From positions 1 through 51,872 of the forward strand of contig CAMNRF010000007.1 in the NCBI GenBank assembly GCA_946551795.1: a stretch of 51,872 nucleotides of DNA, given 5' to 3'. Position 1 is the first letter of the stretch. Each line of letters starts with the position of its first letter. The position numbers and the translations under genes were made by a program. This document shows positions 1-8,438 of the stretch, in pieces. The DNA is from an uncultured Oscillibacter sp. (GTDB lineage: Bacteria; Bacillota; Clostridia; Oscillospirales; Oscillospiraceae). The notes under the pieces are model-generated. The model had not been told where the DNA came from. It saw nothing but the letters and a program-made list of their open reading frames with translations, and did no database searches.

Positions 1-171
1 GAAAAAGAGAAAATGGGGGGTGCAGCCCCAAGACACGCCGGGCACCGGCGTGTCGTCGTCCCCGGCCCGAGGCCGGGAAACTCCCGTCCCGCCCCCGTGG
101 GGCTGTATTTTCCGTTTCCGGCCCGTGGCCGGATTTTTCTATTCCGCCCCATGGGGCAGACCCCGCAGAGC
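1..171. repeat. Cluster of short GC-rich hairpins downstream of the MFS gene
   Basis: No gene is seen here. Several perfect short inverted repeats follow one another: 32-41 with 45-54 (loop GCA), 61-67 with 71-77 (loop CGA), 118-123 with 127-132 (loop CGT, followed by ATTTTTC), and a GCCCC/GGGGC pair near 146-157. The hairpin at 118-132 plus its T-run could act as a terminator for plus-strand transcription entering from the left. The regular arrangement with CGN loops suggests an intergenic repeat family, but only one cluster lies in the window. Confidence 0.4.
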
Positions 172-1371
172 TCAATCCCCCTCCCGCCCCCGCCGGGAGA
201 CGCAGATCAGCCTCTGATGCATTACCGCCATCACCAGCGTCAGCGCGGCCAGATACACGGGGAGCAGCGCCGCGCCGAGGTGGTTGGCGATTACTCCGAA
301 GAGGAAGGGCATCAGACAGGTGCCCACATAGGCGCTTGCCATCTGCACGCCGATGACCGCCTGGGAGCGATCCTCCCCGAAGTGCTCCGGCGTGGAGTGG
401 ATCAGACAGGGGTAGACCGGGGCACAGCCCAGGCCCGCCAGCAAAAGGCCCGCCAGGGCGGCCCGCTCCGCCAGGACGGGATGGCCCCCCAGGGGCAGCA
501 GCAAAACCGCCAGACCCGCCGCCAGGACGGTCAGCCCCAGGCGGACCATCCGGACGTCGTTGAGCCGCAGGGTGAGGAATCCGCTGGCCCCCCGGCCGGC
601 CGTGACCCCCAGGAAGAAGAGGCTGGCAAAGCCCGCCGCCGCCTCGGAGGGAAGGCCCAGGTGCAGCACCAGGTAGCTGCTGGCCCAGAGGCCGAAGGTC
701 TGCTCCACGGCGCAGTAGCAGAAAAAGGCAGTCATGACCTCCGGCGCGCCCGGGAGGCGGACGACCTCCCCCAGGGAGAGGGGGCGGTCCAGCACGGAGG
801 TCTTTGGCCCGCCGCCGGACTCCGTCCGCCGCTTCCAGAGGGGAAGGCTCAAAAGCAGCGCGGCGGTGAGGACCACCTGCAGCAGACCCACGGCCCGGTA
901 GCCCATGTGCCAGCCGTATCCGCCGGTGAGGGCCGTGCCCATGATGTACGGCCCCAGGGAGGCGCCGATGCCCCACATGCAGTGGAGCCAGCTCATGTGG
1001 CGGCTGGCGTAGTGGAGGGCCACGTAGTTGTTCAAGGAGGCGTCCACACTGCCGGCCCCCAGGCCGTAGGGCACCGCCCACAGGCACAGCGCCCGGAAGG
1101 AGCCGCTGAGGGAGAAGCCCAGTAGCGCGGCGGCGGTGAGGGCCACGCTGGCGGCCGTCACCCGCCCGGTGCCGAAGCGGCGGGTCAAGCGGTCGCTCTG
1201 GAGGCTGGAGACCACGGTGCCCAGGGCGATGATCATGGAGATCAGCCCCGCGTAGGACACCGGCACGCCGAAGGAGCCGTAGATGGAGGGCCAGGCGGAG
1301 CCCAGCAGGGCGTCCGGCAGGCCCAGGCTGATGAAGGAAAGATAGATGACTGCCAGTAAGAGATGTACCAT
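172..1371 (-). CDS. Major facilitator superfamily (MFS) permease
   Basis: A 399-residue polytopic membrane protein, within the usual 390-420 residue range of 12-helix MFS carriers. It has regularly spaced hydrophobic helices, and the cytoplasmic loop after helix 2 (residues about 60-70, D-R-L-T-R-R-F-G-T-G-R) matches the conserved MFS motif A. The N-terminus carries the LGLPDALLGSAWP signature seen in fucose/YfkF-like MFS proteins. AGGAGG lies 9 bases before the ATG. Substrate cannot be read from sequence; sugar or drug export are both possible. It stands alone, separated from the next gene by about 200 bp containing a strong hairpin. Confidence 0.85.
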   Translation of the reverse strand: MVHLLLAVIYLSFISLGLPDALLGSAWPSIYGSFGVPVSYAGLISMIIALGTVVSSLQSDRLTRRFGTGRVTAASVALTAAALLGFSLSGSFRALCLWAVPYGLGAGSVDASLNNYVALHYASRHMSWLHCMWGIGASLGPYIMGTALTGGYGWHMGYRAVGLLQVVLTAALLLSLPLWKRRTESGGGPKTSVLDRPLSLGEVVRLPGAPEVMTAFFCYCAVEQTFGLWASSYLVLHLGLPSEAAAGFASLFFLGVTAGRGASGFLTLRLNDVRMVRLGLTVLAAGLAVLLLPLGGHPVLAERAALAGLLLAGLGCAPVYPCLIHSTPEHFGEDRSQAVIGVQMASAYVGTCLMPFLFGVIANHLGAALLPVYLAALTLVMAVMHQRLICVSRRGREGD

Positions 1372-1528
1372 GGAATGCTTCCTCCTTGTTTGCTGGAGGG
1401 ATTATAACACAGGGCCCGGCCGGGTGGATAGGACAAAAACGCCCAATTGATCGGAGTGTTCCGCCGGAAAAATCCGGCAGATCCGGCAATTGGCCGGAGG
1501 CTTGGAACCGCTGGAATCAGATTAGAAG

Positions 1529-1564
1529 AGGCGCCGCCTGTCCCAAACGGGACAGGCGGCGCCT
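1529..1564. terminator. Strong 16-bp stem downstream of the S41 protease gene
   Basis: A perfect inverted repeat with 16-bp arms (1529-1544 and 1549-1564) and an AAAC loop lies 4 bases beyond the protease stop codon. On the minus strand the stem is followed by TCTTCTAATC, a poor U-tract, so it may be a weak terminator or a 3'-end stabilising hairpin. Confidence 0.55.
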
Positions 1565-1567
1565 GGG

Positions 1568-3298
1568 TTATTTCAGGAGACCTGCCAGCGCGGAGGCCAG
1601 CTCCTCCCCCTGGGACCGGGTGAGGCCCCGGGTGTAGTCCGCGTCGGAGGGCTGGAGAAGGCCGGCGTCCCACATCTCCCCCACGGCGTCCCGGTTTCCG
1701 CCCCGGGCCAGTGCCTCCGGGAGAGGACCGGCGCGATCCGCCGCCGGGTCCGGCAGGGGGACGTCCAGCGCCTTCGCCGTCCGGCTGAGGAACACCGCCG
1801 CCTCCTGCCAGGTGATGGGACGGGCGGCGGAGAAGGTCCCGTCCGCCGCGCCCCGGGCGATGCCCGCCTCCTTGGCCCAGGCCAGGGCGGGCAGGAACCA
1901 CTCGATGCCGAAGCTGTCGGCGAAGGGGAGACCGTCCGCCGCCGCGGCGGGACTGCCCAGGGCCTCGTGGAGCTGAGCCACGAAGCGGCCCCGGGTCAGG
2001 GGCGCGTCATAGCGGTTGGGGGGAACCAGGTCGCGGTCCCGGGCGGTGAGGCACCACTCCACCAGGGTGTCCCGCCCGGCCAGGGTGTCCTCCATGGTCT
2101 GGTACACCAGGATGTCCGACTGCAGGGCCTCCACGCCCCGGCCAGCCCCGGCGTCCAACAGGGTGTTCAGGTCGATATACTTGCTGGAGACCTGTCCCCG
2201 GACGCCGGAGTTTGGCAGGGAGAAGGTCTTGACCGCCCCGAAGTGGCAGACGCTGCCCCCGGCGGGCTCCCCCGCCAGCACGCCGCCCATCTCCTGGATC
2301 TCCACGGCGTTGATGAGGGCGGAGGAGAAGGTGGCCTCCCCGATGAGGCCCACCAGCTTCACGCCACGGTCCATCTCCCTCCGCAGGACCTCCAGCAGGG
2401 GCCAGATGACGCCGTCGGAGCCGCCGCCGTTGTTCCTGAGGTCCAGCAGAACCCGGCGGTAGCGCCCCGCCCCCAGGTCTTTGGCCACGGCGGCGGCGAA
2501 GTCCGCCATGGGCAGGTCCTCCGCCTCCCGGCAGGTGTTGTACTGGATGTAGTAGACGTCCTTTGTCAGAGGCTTGGCGAAGTAATACGCGTTGGCCGCG
2601 GCCGTGGCGGGGGTCCCGGTGATACGGTCCGCCAGGCGGGCAAACTCCGTTTGGCCCATGGCCTCCATGTCCATGGGCTCCAGGCTGAGGGCCTTCCCGT
2701 TTTTCAGGGTGACGGTCAGCGGCTCCCCGGATTCCACCAGTCCCAGGTACTCGTAGAGGTCCGCAATATTGCAGGACTGCTGGAACTGCCGCCGGAGGCG
2801 GACCGGGTTGTCGGAGGAGAAGAGCGTCCCATAGGCGCCGACGACCTCCTCCACCGGCCTCCCCGCCAGCTTTGTGACCTCTTGGCAGAGGAGGCTTTTG
2901 TCCTCTGCGGCCGCGGCGGAGAGGTACCAGTGCTCCCCCCGCCGGACCACGGCGAAGGGATAGATCCGAAACGCCGCGGCATTGCCCACGGAGATCATGG
3001 TATGGGAGTCCCCCGCCAGGGCTGTCAGGCGCATGAGGTCCAGGAGAAATTCCACGTCGCTCTCTGTCTCCAGACGGGACGCGATCTCCGTCTTTACCCT
3101 CAAAAACTCCGCCTCGGTTGTACTGGCGAAGGCGTTGGGGTGGGCCTCCACCAGGACCTTCTCATAGAGGAAGTCCAAATCCTCCTGCCGCCGCTCCGCC
3201 GGGGATTTCTCCGCCGCCAGGGCGCCGGCGCACAGCATCGCCGCCGCCAGAGCCGCCGCGGCGCCCCGCCGCAGGAATTGTTTCAACAGTCGTAACAT
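1568..3298 (-). CDS. Secreted S41-family peptidase-like protein with C-terminal SLH-like repeats
   Basis: The 576-residue product starts with a signal peptide (basic MLRLLKQFLRR, then an Ala-rich helix ending ALAAEKS). The middle resembles the tail-specific protease (S41) fold: an LLDLRNNGGG strand-turn and then GEATFSSALINA around residue 320, where a serine of the FSSA motif would be the nucleophile. From about residue 455, FADS...WFLPALAWAKEAGIARG and following segments look like S-layer homology (SLH) repeats, which anchor proteins to secondary wall polymers. ATG at 3298 is chosen because AAGGAG sits 8 bases upstream; an in-frame GTG at 3307 overlaps that site. I infer a wall-attached protease acting outside the cell. 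Its substrate is unknown. Confidence 0.75.
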   Translation of the reverse strand: MLRLLKQFLRRGAAAALAAAMLCAGALAAEKSPAERRQEDLDFLYEKVLVEAHPNAFASTTEAEFLRVKTEIASRLETESDVEFLLDLMRLTALAGDSHTMISVGNAAAFRIYPFAVVRRGEHWYLSAAAAEDKSLLCQEVTKLAGRPVEEVVGAYGTLFSSDNPVRLRRQFQQSCNIADLYEYLGLVESGEPLTVTLKNGKALSLEPMDMEAMGQTEFARLADRITGTPATAAANAYYFAKPLTKDVYYIQYNTCREAEDLPMADFAAAVAKDLGAGRYRRVLLDLRNNGGGSDGVIWPLLEVLRREMDRGVKLVGLIGEATFSSALINAVEIQEMGGVLAGEPAGGSVCHFGAVKTFSLPNSGVRGQVSSKYIDLNTLLDAGAGRGVEALQSDILVYQTMEDTLAGRDTLVEWCLTARDRDLVPPNRYDAPLTRGRFVAQLHEALGSPAAAADGLPFADSFGIEWFLPALAWAKEAGIARGAADGTFSAARPITWQEAAVFLSRTAKALDVPLPDPAADRAGPLPEALARGGNRDAVGEMWDAGLLQPSDADYTRGLTRSQGEELASALAGLLK

Positions 3299-3592
3299 GG
3301 TTCCCACTCCTTTTGTATTATAAAACTAGTACAATCATACAATAGTGCAAATACGCGCGCTTGTCAAGAGATAGAACGGTAGAGGAGAAAAATTTTCTTC
3401 AAAAATTTGGGTGGAAAGAAAAATAGGCCGCCCCTGGAACGGACGGCCATAGGGAAGCCGACGCCCGATGAGAGGAATTTGCTTTATCGTTTTTTTACTT
3501 AGATCTCTGTTATCATGATGTCGATAGATTCTTTTTGCATCTCTTTTCCGCGGATACGTTTCCTGAAGGCGTCATCGTGGGTCAGACAGTAT

Positions 3593-3629
3593 AAAAAGGG
3601 CAAGGCAGACCAGACGGTTTGCCTTGCCC
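3593..3629 (-). terminator. Rho-independent terminator of the DUF4340-response regulator-kinase operon
   Basis: GGGCAAGGCA (3598-3607) pairs with TGCCTTGCCC (3620-3629). On the minus strand the 10-bp stem is followed by TTTTTATAC, a good U-tract, 56 bp past the kinase stop codon. The rest of the 386-bp gap 3299-3684 is AT-richer and shows no gene. A TATAAT-like hexamer at 3317-3322 is too close to the protease start to be its promoter. Confidence 0.75.
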
Positions 3630-3684
3630 TGAACTTCCCTATGGGGGCTTACCCCGGCGGCCCGTTTTTTCTGTGATCTGGAGT

Positions 3685-4896
3685 TTACCGCTTCAAGGGG
3701 ATGGTGAACACGAACCGGGTGGCGCCGCCGCCGCTCTCGGCCCGAAGGGTCCCCCGGTGCTCCCGGGCGACGGTATCGGCGATGCTCAGCCCCAGGCCGA
3801 AGCCGCTCTGCTCTCCCCGGGAGGCGTCGGCCCGGTAGAACCGCTCGAAGAGCCGGGGCAGCTGCTCCGCCGGAATCTCCCCGGGGTTGGAGACCGTCAG
3901 CACCGCCTGCCGGTCCCGCCGCTCCAGGGTCAGGGAGACCGCACCGCCGGGGGCGCCGTACTTGATGGCGTTGTCCAGCAGGATGGACACCAGCCGCCGC
4001 AGCTTCTCCCCGTCCCCCAGCACCGTGACGCTCTCCGCCAGTTGGTACTCCAGGGGCCTGCCCGCCTCGAAGGCCACGGGCTCGAAGGCCAGGGCGCAGT
4101 CCTCCGCCGCCTCGGAGAGGGAGACCTCGCCAAGGACGGCGGCGGGGGCCATGCTGTCCGCCCGGGCCAGGGTCAGCATCTCCTCCACCAGCGTCTTCAT
4201 CCGCCGGGCCTCGGAGTGGATGTTGTCCGCCCAGCGGGCGGGGCGGTCCTCCAGAGGGGCGGTGTCCAGCATCTCCGCGTTGGAGAGGATCACCGTCAGG
4301 GGTGTTTTCAGCTCGTGGGAGGCGTCGGAGAGGAACTGGCGCTGCTGGCGCCAGGCCCGCTCCACCGGCCGGGTGGCCCACCAGGACAGCAGCACCGCCG
4401 CCGCCAGCAGCAGCAGCAGCGCCGCGCAGCCGATGACCAGATAACTTCCCATCATCTCCCGGAGCATGGCCTGCTCCATGGACATGTCCACGAAGGCCAG
4501 CCGCTCGTAGAGGCCGTTGTTCCGCCGCAGGTAGCGCAGATGGTAGGCTTCCACCATCCCCTCCGGCCGGTTCTGAGCGAGGCAGTCGGCGAGGATGGCG
4601 GCCAGCTCCTCCGTGTCCTCCAGGTCGTGGTAGGTGCCGCCGGTGACATAGGCGGTGGAGCCCCAGACGTTCACGGTGAAGTAGGGCAGAAAGACCACCC
4701 GGTCCCGGTCCAGGGAGATGGCGATCTCCGGGAGGCGGGGGTCTTCCTGCTGGATCACCCGGTAGAGCAGCTGGCGGCTCAGGTCCTGGATGTTGCGCCG
4801 TGTGGCAAAGTACACGGAGAGGAAGACCACCGCCAGGATGGCGGTGACCAGGGCCATGCAGATGGCCACGAATTTCAGCCGCAGGTTTCGGATCAA
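3685..4896 (-). CDS. Two-component sensor histidine kinase
   Basis: A 403-residue membrane kinase. Transmembrane helices lie at about residues 8-30 and 164-186, flanking a roughly 130-residue extracytoplasmic sensor region. The dimerisation/phosphoacceptor motif S-H-E-L-K-T-P-L-T has its histidine near residue 194. The ATPase domain shows LLDNAIKYG (N box) and GFGLGLSIA (G2 box). The G1 region reads SNPGEIP rather than the commoner D-x-G-x-G-I. Translation begins at TTG 4896, 7 bases after AGGAGGT. It lies 45 bp downstream of its response regulator in the same operon and should phosphorylate it. The stimulus is unknown; cell-envelope stress is a reasonable guess from the type. Confidence 0.9.
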   Translation of the reverse strand: MIRNLRLKFVAICMALVTAILAVVFLSVYFATRRNIQDLSRQLLYRVIQQEDPRLPEIAISLDRDRVVFLPYFTVNVWGSTAYVTGGTYHDLEDTEELAAILADCLAQNRPEGMVEAYHLRYLRRNNGLYERLAFVDMSMEQAMLREMMGSYLVIGCAALLLLLAAAVLLSWWATRPVERAWRQQRQFLSDASHELKTPLTVILSNAEMLDTAPLEDRPARWADNIHSEARRMKTLVEEMLTLARADSMAPAAVLGEVSLSEAAEDCALAFEPVAFEAGRPLEYQLAESVTVLGDGEKLRRLVSILLDNAIKYGAPGGAVSLTLERRDRQAVLTVSNPGEIPAEQLPRLFERFYRADASRGEQSGFGLGLSIADTVAREHRGTLRAESGGGATRFVFTIPLKR

Positions 4897-4941
4897 GACA
4901 GGGACCTCCTCTCAGGTCTGATCATAGGGAGAGGGGCGGGG

Positions 4942-5619
4942 CTATTCCCCGCCCTCCAGACAGTAGCCCACCATGCGGATGGTTTTGATCTTCACCTGGG
5001 AGCGGAGGTGGGTCAGCTTTTTCCGCAGGAAGGAGATGTAGACCTCCACGTTGTTGTCCTCCGCGTCGGACTCGTAGCCCCAGATCTTTAAAAGCAGGCT
5101 CTCCTTGGTCAGAATCTGCCGCCGGTTCAGCATCAGGAGCTCCATCATGTCGAACTCCTTGCGGCTGAGGCGGACGGACCGCCCGTCGCAGGAGAGGGTG
5201 AAGGCGCTCTTCTCCAGCCGGAGGTCGCCGTAGGACAGGGTGTCCCCCACCCGGAGCTCCGGCTGCCGCCGGGCCAGAGCCCGGACGCAGGCCAGCAGCT
5301 CCTTGGGCTCGAAGGGCTTGGTCAGGTAGTAGTCCGCCCCGCCGTCCAGCCCCGCCACCCGGTCCGAGAGCTCCGAGCGGGCGGTGAGCATCAGCACCGG
5401 CACGGCGCTGCCGGACTGGCGCAGGCGGCGCAGCACCGTGAGGCCGTCCATCCGGGGCAGCATCACGTCCAGCAGCACCACGTCGTAGATGCCGCTGAGG
5501 GCGTTGTCCAGCCCGGCCTCCCCGTCGTGGCACACGTCGGCGGCACAGCCGTCCATCTCCAGCAGGTCCCGGAGGGTGTCCGCCAGCCGGACCTCGTCCT
5601 CAACCACCAGTACGCGCAT
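4942..5619 (-). CDS. OmpR/PhoB-family response regulator
   Basis: A 225-residue regulator beginning MRVLVVEDEVRLADTL. The receiver domain (about 1-115) has acidic residues at 8-9, phosphoacceptor Asp51 in VVLLDVMLP and Lys in LTKPFEPKE. The C-terminal winged helix (about 125-222) contains LSRKEFDMMELLM and RKKL...IRMVGYCLE, typical of OmpR-type DNA binding. ATG 5619 is preceded by AGGAGG. It follows the DUF4340 gene by 20 bp and precedes the kinase by 45 bp, so the three are probably co-transcribed. Confidence 0.92.
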   Translation of the reverse strand: MRVLVVEDEVRLADTLRDLLEMDGCAADVCHDGEAGLDNALSGIYDVVLLDVMLPRMDGLTVLRRLRQSGSAVPVLMLTARSELSDRVAGLDGGADYYLTKPFEPKELLACVRALARRQPELRVGDTLSYGDLRLEKSAFTLSCDGRSVRLSRKEFDMMELLMLNRRQILTKESLLLKIWGYESDAEDNNVEVYISFLRKKLTHLRSQVKIKTIRMVGYCLEGGE

Positions 5620-5639
5620 AGAGACCTCCTTTTTGTGTG

Positions 5640-6662
5640 TTAGGTGATGTCCAGCCCGTTGGCGGCCACCCGCATCAGGGGGTCCAGGGCCGCAGTGGGC
5701 AGGGCGTAAACAGTGGTGCTGTCCCCCAGGCGGACATAGCGGCCGGAGCCGTCCAGCAGCTGGGCGCCGATGGTCAGAGACAGGGTCTCGTCCACGCCGG
5801 TGTTCGAGGTGTAGTTGACGGTGATGGCCGCGGGGGGCGTGTCGAAGCCGCAGATGGTCAGGGCCTCGTCGGAGGGGTCGTAGTCCACGCACCTGGTGAA
5901 GACCAGGGCCCGGATGTCCTCCAGCAGGGCCCGGACGGTCTCGTTGGCGGTGACGTTCTCGCTGCCCTGGAGCCAGGTGACGGGGCCGTCCTCACCGTCC
6001 CGTTTGGCGGTGGTGAGGACCGTGACCAGGGCGGGAATGCCGTCCTCGCTCTCCGGGCCCCGGATGAGGATGGAGCGGATGGCGGTCTCCTCCAGCAGGG
6101 GCAGCACGGGCACATCGCACATGTCGTAGATGGGCACGCTCATCTGGGTGAACAGCGTGTCGGCGATGATGTAGACCGTGGCGGGGTCGCCCTGGTCCAT
6201 GACATAGCGGCTGGTGCCGTCGGTGGTGGTCTTGCCGAAGGACAGCGCCCGGACGGAGCCGTCCGCCCCGGTGAGGGTCAGGGAGCCGGCGGGCTCGTCC
6301 AGCCCGTAGGCGCTCAGGTCCTCCTCCGCGGCCAGGGTCTGCTGGGGCCGCCAGTTGATCAGCAGCGCCAGGATGGAGTTGATGGTCTCCTGCCGCAGGG
6401 GAAATTTGGGGTCGTTGTCCCAGGTCCAGGACCCGTCCTCCGCCACGGAGAAGGACAGCGTGGCGCTGCCGTTGCTGTAAACCAGGGCGGAGTAGCCCTC
6501 CACGGTCATGGAGGCCGCCGCCGCGGGCTCCTCCCCCTCCGGGGTCTCCTCCCGGTTTTCCCGGTAGCGGATGCCCAGGACGATCAGCACCGCCGCCAGC
6601 AGAATCAGTAAAACGGCGGTGAGGACCGTCACGGTCCGCCTCTGTCTCCAGTCCATTTCCAT
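5640..6662 (-). CDS. DUF4340 domain membrane-anchored protein
   Basis: The 340-residue product has one N-terminal transmembrane helix (about residues 12-33) and an extracytoplasmic domain with features of DUF4340: an early LVYSNGSATLSF strand set, repeated TLSFGKTTTDGTSRYV-like beta units and a late AITVNYTSNTGVDETLSLTIGA unit. ATG 6662 has AGGAGG 11 bases upstream; an ATG two codons later is possible. DUF4340 proteins usually sit beside Gld-type ABC exporters. Here the partner is instead a two-component system, so it may be an accessory sensor. That role is inference. Confidence 0.7.
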   Translation of the reverse strand: MEMDWRQRRTVTVLTAVLLILLAAVLIVLGIRYRENREETPEGEEPAAAASMTVEGYSALVYSNGSATLSFSVAEDGSWTWDNDPKFPLRQETINSILALLINWRPQQTLAAEEDLSAYGLDEPAGSLTLTGADGSVRALSFGKTTTDGTSRYVMDQGDPATVYIIADTLFTQMSVPIYDMCDVPVLPLLEETAIRSILIRGPESEDGIPALVTVLTTAKRDGEDGPVTWLQGSENVTANETVRALLEDIRALVFTRCVDYDPSDEALTICGFDTPPAAITVNYTSNTGVDETLSLTIGAQLLDGSGRYVRLGDSTTVYALPTAALDPLMRVAANGLDIT

Positions 6663-6758
6663 ATAGAGAGATTCCTCCTGTCCTGTATTCCCCATGGGAC
6701 CCGCGGCGGCGCTTCCGCGTATCCGCGCGTCCGGCCAAATGAACAGCTGTATTTTATC

Positions 6759-6787
6759 ATTATATCATATCTCACGCCTCACAACAA
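6759..6787 (-). promoter_or_regulatory. Sigma-A-type promoter for the DUF4340-regulator-kinase operon
   Basis: Read on the minus strand: TTGTTG (6787-6782), 17-bp spacer, TATAAT (6764-6759). This is a consensus -10 with correct spacing and would give a leader of about 90 nt before the ATG at 6662. Confidence 0.55.
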
Positions 6788-6811
6788 GTCCATTCGGCAC
6801 GGGGAGGATGG

Positions 6812-6967
6812 CTGTCTCATAAATTCTGAAAAGTTCTCATTTCTGCCTTTTCTCGAAAGAACGCCGCAGGGGCCGCCGCCCTCGGCGGCCCGTTCCCTCG
6901 AAAAATGCCGCTTTTCGGCGGGCCGCCGGGGGCGGCGGCCCCTACGGGGAATATGTTTATGAGACAG
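6812..6967. repeat. MITE-like element with 12-bp perfect terminal inverted repeats
   Basis: CTGTCTCATAAA at 6812-6823 is exactly mirrored by TTTATGAGACAG at 6956-6967, enclosing 132 bp. The interior contains a further GC-rich inverted pair (AGGGGCCGCCGCC near 6870 and GGCGGCGGCCCCT near 6941), so the whole unit can fold on itself. No ORF is present and no target-site duplication is evident. It lies between two divergent promoters. It could be a miniature transposon or a REP-like intergenic repeat. Confidence 0.55.
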
Positions 6968-7039
6968 GCGTGGCGCGGGAGGACCAAAATGATAAAATGA
7001 TAAAACGCGGGGCGGGGTGCCTCCCGAAAAAAGAAACTC

Positions 7040-7068
7040 TTGACATCCCCTCTCCGCCATGTTATCCT
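7040..7068 (+). promoter_or_regulatory. Promoter of the GntR-ABC transporter-amidase operon
   Basis: TTGACA at 7040-7045, a 17-bp spacer, and TATCCT at 7063-7068. The -35 is perfect. The predicted transcription start (about 7075) falls inside an inverted repeat described separately. Confidence 0.8.
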
Positions 7069-7071
7069 AAG

Positions 7072-7092
7072 TGTATTAGTACAGTTAATACA
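7072..7092. promoter_or_regulatory. Probable operator for the GntR (YtrA-like) repressor
   Basis: TGTATTA (7072-7078) and TAATACA (7086-7092) form a perfect 7-bp inverted repeat with a 7-bp spacer over the predicted start site. YtrA-subfamily GntR repressors bind similar GTGTATTA-type palindromes, so negative autoregulation of the operon is likely. Confidence 0.65.
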
Positions 7093-7134
7093 GTTTGCGG
7101 CGGTCCACGCCGCCGCGGAAGGGAAGGTGAGCGG

Positions 7135-7545
7135 ATGATCAGCCTGAATTACCGGGACTCCCGGCCCATCTATGAACAGATCAAGGACGGCTTGAGGAAG
7201 CTGATCGTCACAGGGGCCATGGGGCCGGATGAAAAGCTGCCCTCCGTGCGGGCCATGGCCACCCAGCTGTCCATCAACCCCAACACCATCCAGCGGGCGT
7301 ACAACGAGCTGGAGGGAGAGGGGTACATCTACTCCGTGCCCGGCAAGGGGAGCTTCGCCACCGGCAGCGCCGGGGCGGACGAGGCCCGCCGGAGGGAACT
7401 GATGGGGCGTGCCCGGGAGCTGCTGGCGGAGCTGAAATACTTGGGCGTGCCGGAGCCGGAGCTCCTGGCCCTGGTGAGAGAGGAGCCGGCGGAGGCCGGC
7501 GCCGCCGCCGAGGACGTCCCGGAGGAAAAAGGAGGAACACAATGA
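7135..7545 (+). CDS. GntR-family (YtrA-type) transcriptional regulator
   Basis: A short 136-residue regulator. The N-terminal winged helix-turn-helix reads SRPIYEQIKDGLRKLI, then LPSVRAMATQLSINPNTIQRAY and EGYIYSVPGKGSFA, the classic GntR signature. The C-terminal part is only about 60 residues, as in the YtrA subfamily, with no large ligand domain. ATG 7135 is chosen because the GntR domain starts there and GGGAAGGTGA precedes it. The stop overlaps the ABC ATPase start (ATGA), indicating translational coupling. It probably represses its own operon through the inverted repeat at 7072-7092. Confidence 0.9.
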   Translation: MISLNYRDSRPIYEQIKDGLRKLIVTGAMGPDEKLPSVRAMATQLSINPNTIQRAYNELEGEGYIYSVPGKGSFATGSAGADEARRRELMGRARELLAELKYLGVPEPELLALVREEPAEAGAAAEDVPEEKGGTQ

Positions 7546-8438
7546 TTGAGGTAAATGGCGCGATCAAGCGTTTTGACGGCTTCACCGCCCTGGACGGCGC
7601 CTCCGTCACGGTGCCGGCGGGCAGCGTGTACGGCCTGGTGGGCCCCAACGGTGCGGGCAAGTCCACCCTGATCCGGTGCCTGACGGGCATCTACCGCACA
7701 GACGGGGGCACGGTGGAGATCGGCGGCGAGGACGTGTGGGAGAACGCCGCCCTGAAAGCCCGGGTGGGCGTCATCCCCGACGACTGGTACTACTTCTCCC
7801 AGTCCACCATCCGGGACATGTGCCGCTTCTACCGGGGGTTCTATCCCAATTTCTCCATGGAGCGGTACGAGAAGCTGAAAGAGGTCTTCGGCATTGACGA
7901 GAGGCGGGCCATCCGCCGCCTCTCCAAGGGCATGCAGAAGCAGGCGGCCTTCTGGCTGGTGCTGAGCTGCATGCCGGACTACCTGATTTTAGACGAGCCG
8001 GTGGACGGCCTGGACCCGGTGATGCGGCGGCAGGTGTGGTCGTTGGTGATGGGGGACGTGAGCCAGCGGGGCACCACGGTGCTGGTGAGCTCCCACAACC
8101 TGCGGGAGCTGGAGGACGTGTGCGACCACGTGGGCATCATGGACCACGGGAAGGTGCTGCTGGAGCGGAGCCTGGCCCAGCTGCAGGACAACATGGTGAA
8201 GCTCCAGGTGGTGTTCCAGGACGGCATGGCGGAGGTGCCGGAGGACCTGCCGGTGCTCCACGCCTCCAAGATCGGCCGCATCCACACCCTGATCATGCGG
8301 ATGAACGCCCAGGAGGCCACGGAACGCCTGACGGCCTACCACCCCCTGCTGGTGGACGCGGTGCCCCTGACGCTGGAGGAGATTTTTATTTACGAGCTGG
8401 GAGGTGCGGACTATGCGGTCAAAGACATCGTACTTTAA
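7542..8438 (+). CDS. ABC transporter ATP-binding protein
   Basis: A 298-residue nucleotide-binding subunit. Walker A GPNGAGKST is at residues 34-42 and Walker B is YLILDEP. The signature motif is RLSKGMQKQ, the degenerate form common in YtrB/BcrA-like exporters. The C-terminal part extends the fold beyond the usual core. It overlaps the preceding regulator by 4 bp and the permease by 26 bp. With the permease it should form an exporter, plausibly for antibiotic, lipid or envelope stress defence, as for other YtrA-regulated systems. Confidence 0.9.
   Translation: MIEVNGAIKRFDGFTALDGASVTVPAGSVYGLVGPNGAGKSTLIRCLTGIYRTDGGTVEIGGEDVWENAALKARVGVIPDDWYYFSQSTIRDMCRFYRGFYPNFSMERYEKLKEVFGIDERRAIRRLSKGMQKQAAFWLVLSCMPDYLILDEPVDGLDPVMRRQVWSLVMGDVSQRGTTVLVSSHNLRELEDVCDHVGIMDHGKVLLERSLAQLQDNMVKLQVVFQDGMAEVPEDLPVLHASKIGRIHTLIMRMNAQEATERLTAYHPLLVDAVPLTLEEIFIYELGGADYAVKDIVL

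Noticed and set aside
13..1125. 370-codon plus-strand frame opposite the MFS gene
   Set aside because: Arg/Gln/Gly-rich shadow frame. The opposite strand encodes a coherent 12-helix transporter.
3317..3322. TATAAT hexamer considered as promoter of the S41 protease gene
   Set aside because: It would start transcription inside the ribosome-binding site, and there is no matching -35 at proper spacing.
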